64,000 nt of DNA, from NCBI GenBank assembly GCA_963663025.1, contig OY760073.1, forward strand, positions 2,290,650-2,354,649, read 5' to 3'. A model generated the notes under the pieces. The model searched no databases, was not told the DNA's origin, and saw nothing but the letters and a program-made list of their open reading frames with translations. The DNA is from JAGWBF01 sp963663025. GTDB taxonomy: Bacteria > Chloroflexota > Dehalococcoidia > Lucifugimonadales > JAGWBF01. A program made the translations under genes and the position numbers. Position 1 is the first letter of the stretch. Each line of letters starts with the position of its first letter. Below are positions 46,133 through 54,052 of this stretch, piece after piece.

Positions 46133-46951
46133 ATGCGAGCCAAGCTGGGACCCCTTGTGCGCATCGTACCCTCTGCCTTCTTTGTGATAGCGGTGTTCTT
46201 GCTCCTGATCACGGCCAGTGTGACCTACGCGGTCAACGAGCTGCGCCTCTACGGCTATGGCTTCGACAAGTGGGACATCTCCCTGAAGACCGGCATCGAG
46301 AGAGAAGAGCTGAGTTCCATAGCCCGCCAGATCCGGGGCTACTTCAACTCCCGAACGGAGCCCCTGGAGATACGTGCGACCATCTTCTCCGAGGAACGCG
46401 ATCTGTTCAACGAGCGGGAGATCATCCACATGAAGGATGTGAAGCACCTCATCTGGGGGGTTTACGTGGTCGGCGGGCTGTCCCTAGCCTATCTGCTGGG
46501 AAGCGCCGCGTTGGGATTCCGGCGACGGGGACGCTCCTATACCCAGCTTCTGGCCCGTAACCTGCTCCGAGGCAGCGCTGTCACCACGACGTTTGTGCTG
46601 GGGGTGGGTCTGGCGGCCTTGGTGGGGTTCGACCGGCTCTTCTTGTTCTTCCACCAGGTCAGCTTCACAAACGACTTCTGGATGCTGGACCCCCGTTCCG
46701 ACTACCTGGTGATCCTGTTCCCTGAGGGATTCTGGTATGACGCCACCATGTTCGTCGGCGTTTTGGCGGTAATGGGAGCGGTGATAATCGGCACTGCCTC
46801 CGTCGGTTACCTGATTGCTTCCCGCATGAGGGAGAGGAGGGAGGGCCCAAGTGGCGTCAGCTCGGAGGACGGAGTTGAACAGGGTGCCGAAGGCGGTGGC
46901 GTGGGAACCTGGGAACAAATAAGAAGGCTGCTTTCCGGCAGGTCTCGCTGA
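46133..46951 (+). CDS. TIGR01906/DUF1461 family integral membrane protein
   Basis: A 272-aa membrane protein with four hydrophobic segments, at about residues 12-32, 108-128, 150-170 and 205-230. The conserved extracytoplasmic HMKDVKHL motif of the family lies between the first two. The last ~40 residues are hydrophilic and Gly/Glu-rich. Function unknown. ATG 46133 is used; the in-frame TTG 46094 is an alternative start. Confidence 0.82.
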   Translation: MRAKLGPLVRIVPSAFFVIAVFLLLITASVTYAVNELRLYGYGFDKWDISLKTGIEREELSSIARQIRGYFNSRTEPLEIRATIFSEERDLFNEREIIHMKDVKHLIWGVYVVGGLSLAYLLGSAALGFRRRGRSYTQLLARNLLRGSAVTTTFVLGVGLAALVGFDRLFLFFHQVSFTNDFWMLDPRSDYLVILFPEGFWYDATMFVGVLAVMGAVIIGTASVGYLIASRMRERREGPSGVSSEDGVEQGAEGGGVGTWEQIRRLLSGRSR

Positions 46952-46959
46952 GGTCGAGG

Positions 46960-47190
46960 CTAATCCATGGCGCAGGCGCAGGACCCGCCCGCGCAGCCGC
47001 CACATCCACCACCCGCACTGGGAATGTAGCTCAGCTCGCCGTCATCGGTGGTGACGGCTGCCGAGAACAGGGAGATGCGCTTCTTGGCCTGCTGTTTGCA
47101 CCAGGGACAGTCAGCCCCGTCGGCGTTCATCGCCTGGAGCAGGTCGAAGGTGTGGTCGCAGGTAGCGCATATGTACTCGTATATTGGCAA
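46960..47190 (-). CDS. FmdB-family zinc-ribbon protein
   Basis: A 76-aa zinc ribbon (PIYEYICATCDHTFD...CPWCKQQAKK) ending in a Gly/Cys-rich tail (GGGCGGCAGGSCACAMD), as in many FmdB-type putative regulators. The TTG start at 47190 is used because GGGAGG is 6 nt upstream; the longer frame runs into repeats. The Cys-rich tail could bind a second metal. Its 3' end is 8 bp from the convergent membrane-protein gene. Confidence 0.82.
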   Translation of the reverse strand: MPIYEYICATCDHTFDLLQAMNADGADCPWCKQQAKKRISLFSAAVTTDDGELSYIPSAGGGCGGCAGGSCACAMD

Positions 47191-47256
47191 TTGATACCTC
47201 CCCGCAAATGCTATCCCAGCCCCAACTTCACCGTCAAGGAAACCGGGGCGCACGAA

Positions 47257-47722
47257 ACTCCCCTCCCTTGAAGGAGGGGATCAAGAGTAGGGTGATACGC
47301 CAGCTAGAAGCAGGCCGCCCGTTCGCCCTTCGATTTCCCTCAGGATGAACGGGCTCCCGCTTCCGCGGGAGTGACGCAAGGGGGTGGCGGGAGTGACGGT
47401 AGGCTCTGTCCGTTCGCCCTGAGGCTCTCGAAGTGGGAAATCGAAGGGGAACGGACAGAGCGGGGGCCTGTCCTGCCCCGAAGTTTCCTGGATTGCGGCC
47501 TAAGCCGCAATGACGGCAAGAGGTTTTTGTCACGCCCAGCGTTCCGTTCGCCCTGAGGGAAATCGAAGGGCTTCAGGCAGGCTGGGACAGCCAAGCCTTT
47601 CGTCATTGCGGCGAAGGCCGCAATCCAGGACGGAGCGTTACCCACTTGCAGGATGGCTAATAATCAAGAGCACAACAGGCTGTCCGTTCCCCTTCGATTT
47701 CCCTCAGGGCGAACGGACAGCC
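47257..47722. repeat. Mosaic repeat block in the 47.2-47.8 kb gap
   Basis: A 652-bp gap without a gene carrying, in order, a C palindrome (47257-47295), B (47317-47354), D (47351-47376), B (47405-47459), an A terminus (47490-47516), a degenerate B (47540-47581), an inverted A terminus (47601-47626) with its downstream module to about 47660, and B (47679-47722). Several copies lie inside or overlap others, so the families have inserted into or spread through each other. Confidence 0.78.
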
Positions 47723-47765
47723 AACCCCGCACGCCAATCTCGTGGTCTAGCTTAAGTGTGTGCGA

Positions 47766-47771
47766 TATAAT
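47766..47771 (+). promoter_or_regulatory. -10 box of the promoter for the bPH-like gene
   Basis: Perfect TATAAT; the matching -35 (TGGTCT at 17 nt) is poor. Transcription would begin near 47778, just before the leader hairpin. Confidence 0.5.
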
Positions 47772-47782
47772 GGAAGCAGCCC

Positions 47783-47824
47783 GACGACCACACCCGAAGA
47801 GAAGACAAAGGGTGTGCTGTCGTC
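47783..47824 (+). promoter_or_regulatory. Leader-RNA hairpin in the 5' UTR of the bPH-like gene
   Basis: Arms GACGACCACACCC (47783-47795) and GGGTGTG-CT-GTCGTC (47810-47824) give a 13-bp stem with a 2-nt bulge and a purine-rich 14-nt loop. It starts about 5 nt into the predicted transcript and ends about 8 nt before the AAGGAAAGG ribosome site. A role in mRNA stability or translation control is likely; no known riboswitch is recognised. Confidence 0.55.
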
Positions 47825-47842
47825 CAGCATAAGGAAAGGGAA

Positions 47843-48391
47843 GTGCCTGAAGAATCCCTTCTAATGACCCGGCCCTCCAACCTGGAGACCATGTTGGCGC
47901 CCGGCGAGAAGGTGCTCTCCCAGTGCGGGCCGCTCTACGCTACCTCTCGCAGGTTGCTGCGTTACGAGAGGCAGGGCGGAGCCGTCTCCTTCGAAGAGTT
48001 GTCCTACCAACAGCTCACCGGCGTCGAAGTGGTGCGCAAGGCCAGCCATCCCATTATGGCGCTGGGAGTGCTCGCAGTGCTGGGGGCCATCTTCATGACC
48101 ATAACCGGCCTGATATTTGTCACCGCCTTCCTCGCTGTGGCTGGAGGCCTTGCCATGGTCCTGTACGGCTCCAAAGGTCACAACTCCTACTATCAGCTGC
48201 ACGTAGACCAGCCTCCTACCGTGCCGTCCCCCGAGCCGCCCACGGAGCTGGAAGTGGCCCTCGATCGTATCAAGTCCGCCTTCGGGATCAACACCGAAAA
48301 GGTGGACAAGCGGTGGCAGCTCGACTTCGTGAAGGGCAGGAGCTTCATCGCCACCGTCCGCACCATCCGCGGCGACCTCCCTGAGTTCTAG
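47843..48391 (+). CDS. Small membrane protein with PH-like domain
   Basis: A 182-aa protein: N-terminal ~60 residues resemble a bacterial PH-like domain (LAPGEKVLSQCG, TSRRLLRYER, YQQLTGVEVV). Two adjacent membrane segments (about residues 70-108) and a Pro-rich stretch follow. The C-terminal half has a soluble domain. GTG 47843 is chosen because AAGGAAAGG is 3-4 nt upstream; ATG 47864 lacks a site. Function unknown. Confidence 0.65.
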   Translation: MPEESLLMTRPSNLETMLAPGEKVLSQCGPLYATSRRLLRYERQGGAVSFEELSYQQLTGVEVVRKASHPIMALGVLAVLGAIFMTITGLIFVTAFLAVAGGLAMVLYGSKGHNSYYQLHVDQPPTVPSPEPPTELEVALDRIKSAFGINTEKVDKRWQLDFVKGRSFIATVRTIRGDLPEF

Positions 48392-48424
48392 TCCCAACCC
48401 CCCAGGCCTCCAAGCCCCCCTTCG

Positions 48425-48453
48425 TTGACAAGCTAGCCCCGTTGGCTAATAAT
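48425..48453 (+). promoter_or_regulatory. Sigma70-type promoter for the PEP-mutase family gene
   Basis: TTGACA (48425-48430) with a TAATAAT -10 region at 48447-48453. The leader of about 65 nt ends in AAGGAG. Confidence 0.65.
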
Positions 48454-48525
48454 TTAGCTAGCTGAAGCGGCTTTCCGTCGCAGGATTTACCCAGCAATCC
48501 CCATCACGTTCAAGGAGTGAGTCCC

Positions 48526-49437
48526 ATGGGTGTAATGAGCAAAAAGGCCAGGGAGATTTTCTATCGAAAGGGGAGGCCGATCACCCACATCGCCAGCGCC
48601 CCCTCGGTGCACGATGCCCGTATGTATGAACGGGCAGGGTTCGAGTATGTATTCCTGGGAGGGGATGCCACCTTCGGCATTATGCTGGGCATTCCCGGCA
48701 CCTACCTGGACATCACCGAAAAGACCTTCATCGCCAAGTACTACGTCAACGCGGTGAACATCCCCGTGCTCATGGACTGCGACGAGGTGTGCGGTCGCGG
48801 GCCGGCCATAGTGGAGCGGGCTGTGGAGAAGTACGTCGATATCGGCCTTGCCGGCATGGACATCGATGATAGGGTGGTGTTCGAGGAGCGCGGGGCCGCC
48901 CGAACCGAGCGGGAGCACGGCATCTCCGAGTGCGTGCCCGTCGAGCAGATGGCTGACGTAATCGGCGCGGCCAAGGATGTTATGAAGTCCCTCGACCCGG
49001 ACTTCGTCCTCCGGGTGCGGTGCTACGACTTCCACGTGGGCACTCCCCTGGAAGACACCATCAAGCGCCTCCAAGCCTATGAGCGGGCCGGGGCCGATGT
49101 GCTCTACTTGGGCGGCGTGGAGACCCCTGAAGATACCAAGAAGTGCCTGGATGGCTTGAACATTCCCTGCACGGTGCCGGCCACCTGGATGACCTACGAC
49201 CTGGCCCGGGATTTGGGCCTGTGCGAGGTTCGCCGTCCCTACGAGCTGGAGATGGTCATGCACTCGGCCGGCTGGGAGTTCCTGGAAGACTTCAATCAGC
49301 GGGGCTTTGCCGCATCCGACGCCCGCCGAGAGCAGTATAAGGACAGCCCCTACATGGCCCACTACGGGGCCCTCTTCCCTGACAGAGATGTGCTTGGGAA
49401 CCCCACCGGCTCTGGCGGAGGAAAGCCCGCCCAATAG
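48526..49437 (+). CDS. Isocitrate lyase / phosphoenolpyruvate mutase family protein
   Basis: TIM-barrel enzyme that forms or breaks C-C or C-P bonds next to a carboxylate. The start region HIASAPSVHDARMYERAGFE, the DCDEVCGRG active-site loop (Asp pair binding Mg) and AGMDIDD are visible. Length is 303 aa. ATG 48526 has AAGGAG 8 nt upstream; GTG 48517 is also open. Related members cleave 2-methylisocitrate, oxaloacetate or carboxy-PEP. It sits 43 nt upstream of an amidohydrolase with which it is probably co-transcribed. Confidence 0.87.
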   Translation: MGVMSKKAREIFYRKGRPITHIASAPSVHDARMYERAGFEYVFLGGDATFGIMLGIPGTYLDITEKTFIAKYYVNAVNIPVLMDCDEVCGRGPAIVERAVEKYVDIGLAGMDIDDRVVFEERGAARTEREHGISECVPVEQMADVIGAAKDVMKSLDPDFVLRVRCYDFHVGTPLEDTIKRLQAYERAGADVLYLGGVETPEDTKKCLDGLNIPCTVPATWMTYDLARDLGLCEVRRPYELEMVMHSAGWEFLEDFNQRGFAASDARREQYKDSPYMAHYGALFPDRDVLGNPTGSGGGKPAQ

Positions 49438-49480
49438 CCTTCACAGACGGCTTGGACCTCAACAAAACTGGGGGTGATCT

Positions 49481-50662
49481 ATGAGGAACGGAATAAGAAT
49501 CGTGGACATGGATACCCACGTCCAGCCCACCGTGGATGTGCTGGAGAAGTACGTGGAACCCAGCTTCCGCCCACGCCTATCGGAGTTCGATCCCTACCGA
49601 CGCACCCGGGAGAACTATCTGGGGTCAACCACGACCCTGGCTGTTGGCCCCATCCCTTATGACCGGATGCCCGGCGAAGCTCCCAGGGAAGAGGACACCA
49701 AGGCAACGCCCGGCGGACGGGGAGGCAACGAAGGACGCTCCCACTCCATGCACAGGGTGCCGGTGCAGCCCCAAGTGCAGGACGAGAACGTGGAGGGCCG
49801 TCTGCAGGATATGGACCTGGAGGGGCGGGACATCGATTTTCTGTTCCCCGGAACGTCCATTACATCCATCACCGGTCTGCCCGACGTAACCCTCTCTGAG
49901 GGCTACTACCGGGCCTACCACCACTACATGCAGATGTACTCCGCTCCCGCCCCGGACCGGCTGAAGAGCGCCATCCAGGTGCCCGGCGCCGACCCCGAGT
50001 GGGCGGTGAGCGAAATCAAGATGTGGGGCAACGAGAAGTGGGTGGCGGGCGTCTGGGTGCACCTGAAGGAAGGGCTGCCCGTGGACCATCCCGACCTGGA
50101 GCCGATCTGGGCCACGATGAACGAGTACGACCTTCCCTCGGTTCACCACAGCTTCTACATGGAGCCCCCCTACTTCCCCGGATACAAGGATGTTTGGGGC
50201 AACGCTGTTGCGGCCCGCACCTTCGCCCATCCCTGGGGCGCATCCCGCTTGTTCGCCTACATGATCCTGGGCGGCCTGCTGGACCGCTACCCCAATTTCC
50301 GTGCCTTTGCCTCGGAGGTGGGTCACGGATGGCTTCCCAACATGCTGCTGCGCTTGGGCTTCAACAAGAGCTACCTACAGGGTGCGTCCAAGGACCTGAA
50401 GTACACTCCCCTGGAGTACGCCCAGATGGGAAGGATCGCTTGCGCCGCAGAGCCTTTTGAGGGACCGACCATGACCAAGGCCACCATCGATGTGCTGGGC
50501 GAAGACTGCCTCATGCACCAGTCCGACTATCCCCATGGGCAGTGCTGGTTCCCGGAGACGGCCCAGGAGGTGATGGACTGGGACTTCTGGCCAAGCCTGG
50601 GCCCCAACGCGCTGGAGAAGCACATGGCGGGCAACGCTGGGAAGATGCTTCGCCTGAACTAA
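49481..50662 (+). CDS. Amidohydrolase-2 family protein (decarboxylase/hydrolase type)
   Basis: Metal-dependent TIM-barrel hydrolase or decarboxylase. The N-terminal metal site is DMDTHVQP, and C-terminal HQSDYPH holds the catalytic Asp. Long aromatic-rich loops (YYRAYHHYMQMY, HHSFYMEPPYFPGY) are typical of the 5-carboxyvanillate or ACMSD-like group. Length is 393 aa. GGGGGTGAT precedes ATG 49481. A rho-independent terminator follows at 50691. Confidence 0.88.
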   Translation: MRNGIRIVDMDTHVQPTVDVLEKYVEPSFRPRLSEFDPYRRTRENYLGSTTTLAVGPIPYDRMPGEAPREEDTKATPGGRGGNEGRSHSMHRVPVQPQVQDENVEGRLQDMDLEGRDIDFLFPGTSITSITGLPDVTLSEGYYRAYHHYMQMYSAPAPDRLKSAIQVPGADPEWAVSEIKMWGNEKWVAGVWVHLKEGLPVDHPDLEPIWATMNEYDLPSVHHSFYMEPPYFPGYKDVWGNAVAARTFAHPWGASRLFAYMILGGLLDRYPNFRAFASEVGHGWLPNMLLRLGFNKSYLQGASKDLKYTPLEYAQMGRIACAAEPFEGPTMTKATIDVLGEDCLMHQSDYPHGQCWFPETAQEVMDWDFWPSLGPNALEKHMAGNAGKMLRLN

Positions 50663-50690
50663 GCCTGGGGCGTCAAATCACGGAAAGCAG

Positions 50691-50722
50691 GGGGCCAGCC
50701 ACTTTGGCTGGCCCCTTTCTTA
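50691..50722. terminator. Rho-independent terminator after the amidohydrolase gene
   Basis: Stem GGGGCCAGCC/GGCTGGCCCC with a 5-nt loop, then TTTCTT. It lies between the plus-strand amidohydrolase and the minus-strand MFS gene. Confidence 0.75.
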
Positions 50723-52003
50723 TTGGGCGCGGCGTCGCTCGGCGGCGGCGAGGCGCACCTCGCCGCCCAGGCCGCGCAGCCTGGAGCTGCGGAAAGCCAG
50801 GATCCAGATGAAGCTGATCAAACAGGCGCCTCCCACGGCCACAGCCAACCTGGGGTGTACCGTGTCGGCGATGCTGGTCAGCACGATGGAACCCAGGGCG
50901 GGCATGCTGAAGGTGATGCTGAAGAGGCCCATTATCCGTCCGCGGAGGTTGTCGGGGACCAGCATCTGCAGAGACCCCATTATCGAGACCAGGGCCAAAG
51001 AGTTGCCCACTCCGGCTACAAACAGGATGGGAACGGACAGGGCGAACCATGGTGACAGAGCGAACAGCAAGAAGAAGCTGCCCGAAACTGTCATGCCAAG
51101 TACGATGAGCTGCCCCTGCCGGTAGGACTCCCGCACACTTCCGGTGATGATGGTGCCGATCACGGCCCCGAAGCCAAAGGCAGCCAGCATGAAGCCCATG
51201 CCTTCGGGTCCTACGTCCAGCATCCGTTCGCCTGCGAAGACGGGCATCATGAAGAAGGCGATGGACATACCGAAGAACCCGTTGAAATAAGATGTGCTCA
51301 GCAGGATGGCGAACACCCCGTGAGTGCGGGCAAAGCTGAATCCGTCGGCAATCTCTCTGAGGACGTTGCGTCTTTGCCTGTCCAGCACCGGTATCTTGAG
51401 AGTCTGAGCTATTGTGGCCATGAATATGAAAGTGCAGGCCCCGACGGTCAAAGTTGCCTCGATGCCCACAGTTGCCACCAGAATCCCTGCCAGGGACGGC
51501 GCCACTATTCCCATCCCCTGCCAGGCAAAGTTGTGCATCGCCACCGCGCTGGGTATGTCATCCCGGGGCACCAGCCGGGGCAGTATGCTCTGGCGGGCCG
51601 GCGAGTCGAAGGCCTGCACAGCCCCGACCAGGAAGGCGGCGACCAGCACATGCCAGGGCTCCACCAACCCCCTTAGCGTCAGCACCATTAGCGCCAGCAC
51701 CACGGCGGCGGTGAAGGACTGGCATATAGCAATAAGTGCTTTGAGGCTCACCCGGTCGGCAAATGCACCCCCGAACAGGTTAAGGGTGATGGAGGGTATG
51801 GCGATGGCCAAGCCCACGTATCCCAGGTAGATGGCCTCCTTGGTCAGCTCGTAGATCAGCCAGTTGAGGGAGAAGCTGACCACCATCATGTAGCCGGTCA
51901 CAGAGGAGACCAAGCCAGTCCAGTAGAGCCTGAAGTCCCTGTGCCTGAGCGCCGAGATTGCGGAGAACCGGCCCAGGAGGCCGGGAATGGGGGTCCTTGC
52001 CAA
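50720..52003 (-). CDS. MFS transporter
   Basis: Twelve-helix major facilitator of the EntS/MFS_3 type (ALRHRDFRLYWTGLVSS start, GGAFADRVS loop after helix 2, QAFDSPARQSILPRLV after helix 4, NLRGRIMGLFS after helix 10). About 427 aa from TTG 52003; the upstream frame to 52102 overlaps the next gene and is not conserved. It is the last gene of a minus-strand set with two amidohydrolases and a GGT-like enzyme, which suggests export or uptake of their substrate or product. Confidence 0.85.
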   Translation of the reverse strand: MARTPIPGLLGRFSAISALRHRDFRLYWTGLVSSVTGYMMVVSFSLNWLIYELTKEAIYLGYVGLAIAIPSITLNLFGGAFADRVSLKALIAICQSFTAAVVLALMVLTLRGLVEPWHVLVAAFLVGAVQAFDSPARQSILPRLVPRDDIPSAVAMHNFAWQGMGIVAPSLAGILVATVGIEATLTVGACTFIFMATIAQTLKIPVLDRQRRNVLREIADGFSFARTHGVFAILLSTSYFNGFFGMSIAFFMMPVFAGERMLDVGPEGMGFMLAAFGFGAVIGTIITGSVRESYRQGQLIVLGMTVSGSFFLLFALSPWFALSVPILFVAGVGNSLALVSIMGSLQMLVPDNLRGRIMGLFSITFSMPALGSIVLTSIADTVHPRLAVAVGGACLISFIWILAFRSSRLRGLGGEVRLAAAERRRAQ

Positions 52004-52059
52004 GGTTAGAGTGTGCCCTCGAAGTTGATTGCGATTAGCTGACCCCGCGCTTTTCCATC

Positions 52060-53007
52060 CTAGTTGACCTTCAGGTTGAACACCTGGGCAGCAGTGCGCC
52101 ATTCGATCTGCTCCCGTTCAGCAGGGGTCAGGTTGGCATCATCCAGGGTCTTCTTTCGCATGGAGTATAGGTCAGTGGGGTCGGACAACCATCTCCAGGT
52201 GGGAGACCAGTCGGACCCGAACATGATCCTGTGGGCCCCCAGCTTGTCCACGGCGATGCGAATGTGCTCGCCGATGGTTCCCACGGTGTCGAAATAGACG
52301 TTGGTGTTGCGCATGGCGACCGATAGAGCGGTGTCGAAATGGTGCAGCCCCCGCCCCATCTTTGTCAGGATTACGGGCACATCCGGGTACCTGCCCGCTA
52401 TCTCATCGGTCCACACAGGGTCTGAGTAGAACAGACCTCCCGGGAACTGGGACCATCCCGTGGGGAACTGGATGGGCAGCTTGAATCTCGAGGCCACATC
52501 CAGGAAGGGCTTAAGGTCGTTGGCTATCTTCTCCGGGTGGGTCGCTACCGTGTAGCCCTCGGCGTGGGTCTCGCCGATTCCCACCATGTTCGCCATCTCC
52601 ACGCACCGCACTATCTCTGCGGCCGCATCCTCCCGGGCCTTCTGAAGGCCCGCAGCTTCGGCCTCCTGGGTCCAGGGGTCCAGCGCTCTGCGCTGGGCAG
52701 GGGCGTTGTTGGGGAGGTAGATCAGACCGAACAACCTCCCGGAATGCCTGGCCACCTGCTCCGCCGTGGCATCGTTGGTGCCCCTACCCGGCGTGAGCTG
52801 GACGAGCCCCTTGTCGATGCCGTGCTGGTCAAAGTCGGCCACCAGATCGTCTGATATGTCCACAGGGTCTTCGGTGAGGCGGGCTTGGTACAGCTCAGGG
52901 AACCGGGAGTTCAGGTTAATCACATCTTCGATGCGCGAGACCTTGTCCCGCAGGTCGGTGAACGATCGCCCTGCTCCTACGAGGTGTATGTGGGTATCTA
53001 TGATCAT
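52060..53007 (-). CDS. Amidohydrolase family protein (tandem copy A)
   Basis: A 315-aa TIM-barrel amidohydrolase: N-terminal MIIDTHIHLVG metal site, GWSQFPGGLFYSDPVWTDEI middle, FGSDWSP with the catalytic Asp and a C-terminal TAAQVFNL. About 60-65 % identical by eye to copy B immediately upstream, with long stretches the same. GGAGGTGATGCC precedes ATG 53007. Substrate unknown. Confidence 0.88.
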   Translation of the reverse strand: MIIDTHIHLVGAGRSFTDLRDKVSRIEDVINLNSRFPELYQARLTEDPVDISDDLVADFDQHGIDKGLVQLTPGRGTNDATAEQVARHSGRLFGLIYLPNNAPAQRRALDPWTQEAEAAGLQKAREDAAAEIVRCVEMANMVGIGETHAEGYTVATHPEKIANDLKPFLDVASRFKLPIQFPTGWSQFPGGLFYSDPVWTDEIAGRYPDVPVILTKMGRGLHHFDTALSVAMRNTNVYFDTVGTIGEHIRIAVDKLGAHRIMFGSDWSPTWRWLSDPTDLYSMRKKTLDDANLTPAEREQIEWRTAAQVFNLKVN

Positions 53008-53026
53008 GGCATCACCTCCATGTTGG

Positions 53027-53971
53027 CTATTCCCCTATACCAAACACCTGCTGCGCTGTCCTGAATTCGATCTGCTCCAGCTCGAGGGGAGTCAGGTTGG
53101 CGTCGTTGAGGGGTTTCTTTCGCATGGAGTAGAGGTCCATTGGCTCCGTCACCCATCGCCATGTGGGCGACCAGTCCGAGCCGAACATGACCCTGTCGGC
53201 CCCCAGTCTGTCCACAGCGATGCGCACATGCTCGCCGGTGGTGCTGACGGTGTCGAAAAACACGTTGGTGTTGCGCATGGCTACGGCGAGGGCGTTATCG
53301 AAATAGTGCAGGCCGCGGCCCATCTTGGTCAGGATGATAGGCACATCGGGATACCTGCCGGCGATCTCGTCTGTCCACACCGGGTCGGCGTAGCAGAGGC
53401 CGCCGGGGAACTGGGACCATCCGGTAGCAATCTGGATGGGCAGCTTGTACCGGGACACCACATCCAGGATGGGTTTGAAGTCCCTGGCGATGGCTTCGGG
53501 ATGGTCCGATACGGTGAATCTCTCCGCGTGTATCTCGGCCACGCCGACCATGCCCGGCATCTCTACGCACCGCTCTATCTCGCCGGCTGCCCATTCTCGT
53601 GCAGCCTTCAGCCCGGCGGTCTCTTTCTCTTCCGTCCAGGGGTCCAGGGCCCGCCTCTGGCTGACGTGGTAGCCGCCTACGTTGATCAGCCCGTATAGGG
53701 TGCCCTTATGGTCGGCAGCAGTCTGGGCGACGGTCTCGTTGGTAGCCCGTCCGGGAGTGGTCTGGACGACGCCCTTGCTGATGCCGTGCCGCTCCCAGTC
53801 TTCGAAGAGCTGGTCCGATATATCTATCGGGTCCTCGCTCAGGCGGGCCTTTATCAGGTCGGGATAGCGGACGCTGAGGCTCACCACATCTTCCACCCGC
53901 TTGATCTTGTCCGACAGGTCGGAAACCGACGCTGAAGCGCCAACCATGTGGATGTGGGTATCGATGATCAC
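53027..53971 (-). CDS. Amidohydrolase family protein (tandem copy B)
   Basis: A 314-aa paralogue of copy A with the same motif order (MIIDTHIHMVG, GWSQFPGGLCY, FGSDWSP, TAQQVFGI). GTG start at 53971 with GAAGGAG upstream. The 19-bp gap between copies and even divergence suggest an older tandem duplication with divided function. Third gene in the set GGT, AH-B, AH-A, MFS. Confidence 0.88.
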   Translation of the reverse strand: MIIDTHIHMVGASASVSDLSDKIKRVEDVVSLSVRYPDLIKARLSEDPIDISDQLFEDWERHGISKGVVQTTPGRATNETVAQTAADHKGTLYGLINVGGYHVSQRRALDPWTEEKETAGLKAAREWAAGEIERCVEMPGMVGVAEIHAERFTVSDHPEAIARDFKPILDVVSRYKLPIQIATGWSQFPGGLCYADPVWTDEIAGRYPDVPIILTKMGRGLHYFDNALAVAMRNTNVFFDTVSTTGEHVRIAVDRLGADRVMFGSDWSPTWRWVTEPMDLYSMRKKPLNDANLTPLELEQIEFRTAQQVFGIGE

Positions 53972-54052
53972 AGCTCTACTACTCCTTCGGAGGAGTTAGG
54001 ACCCTAACGCCTATATCGAAAAGGAGCGGATGCTCCCCGGTGGACGGCTGTT

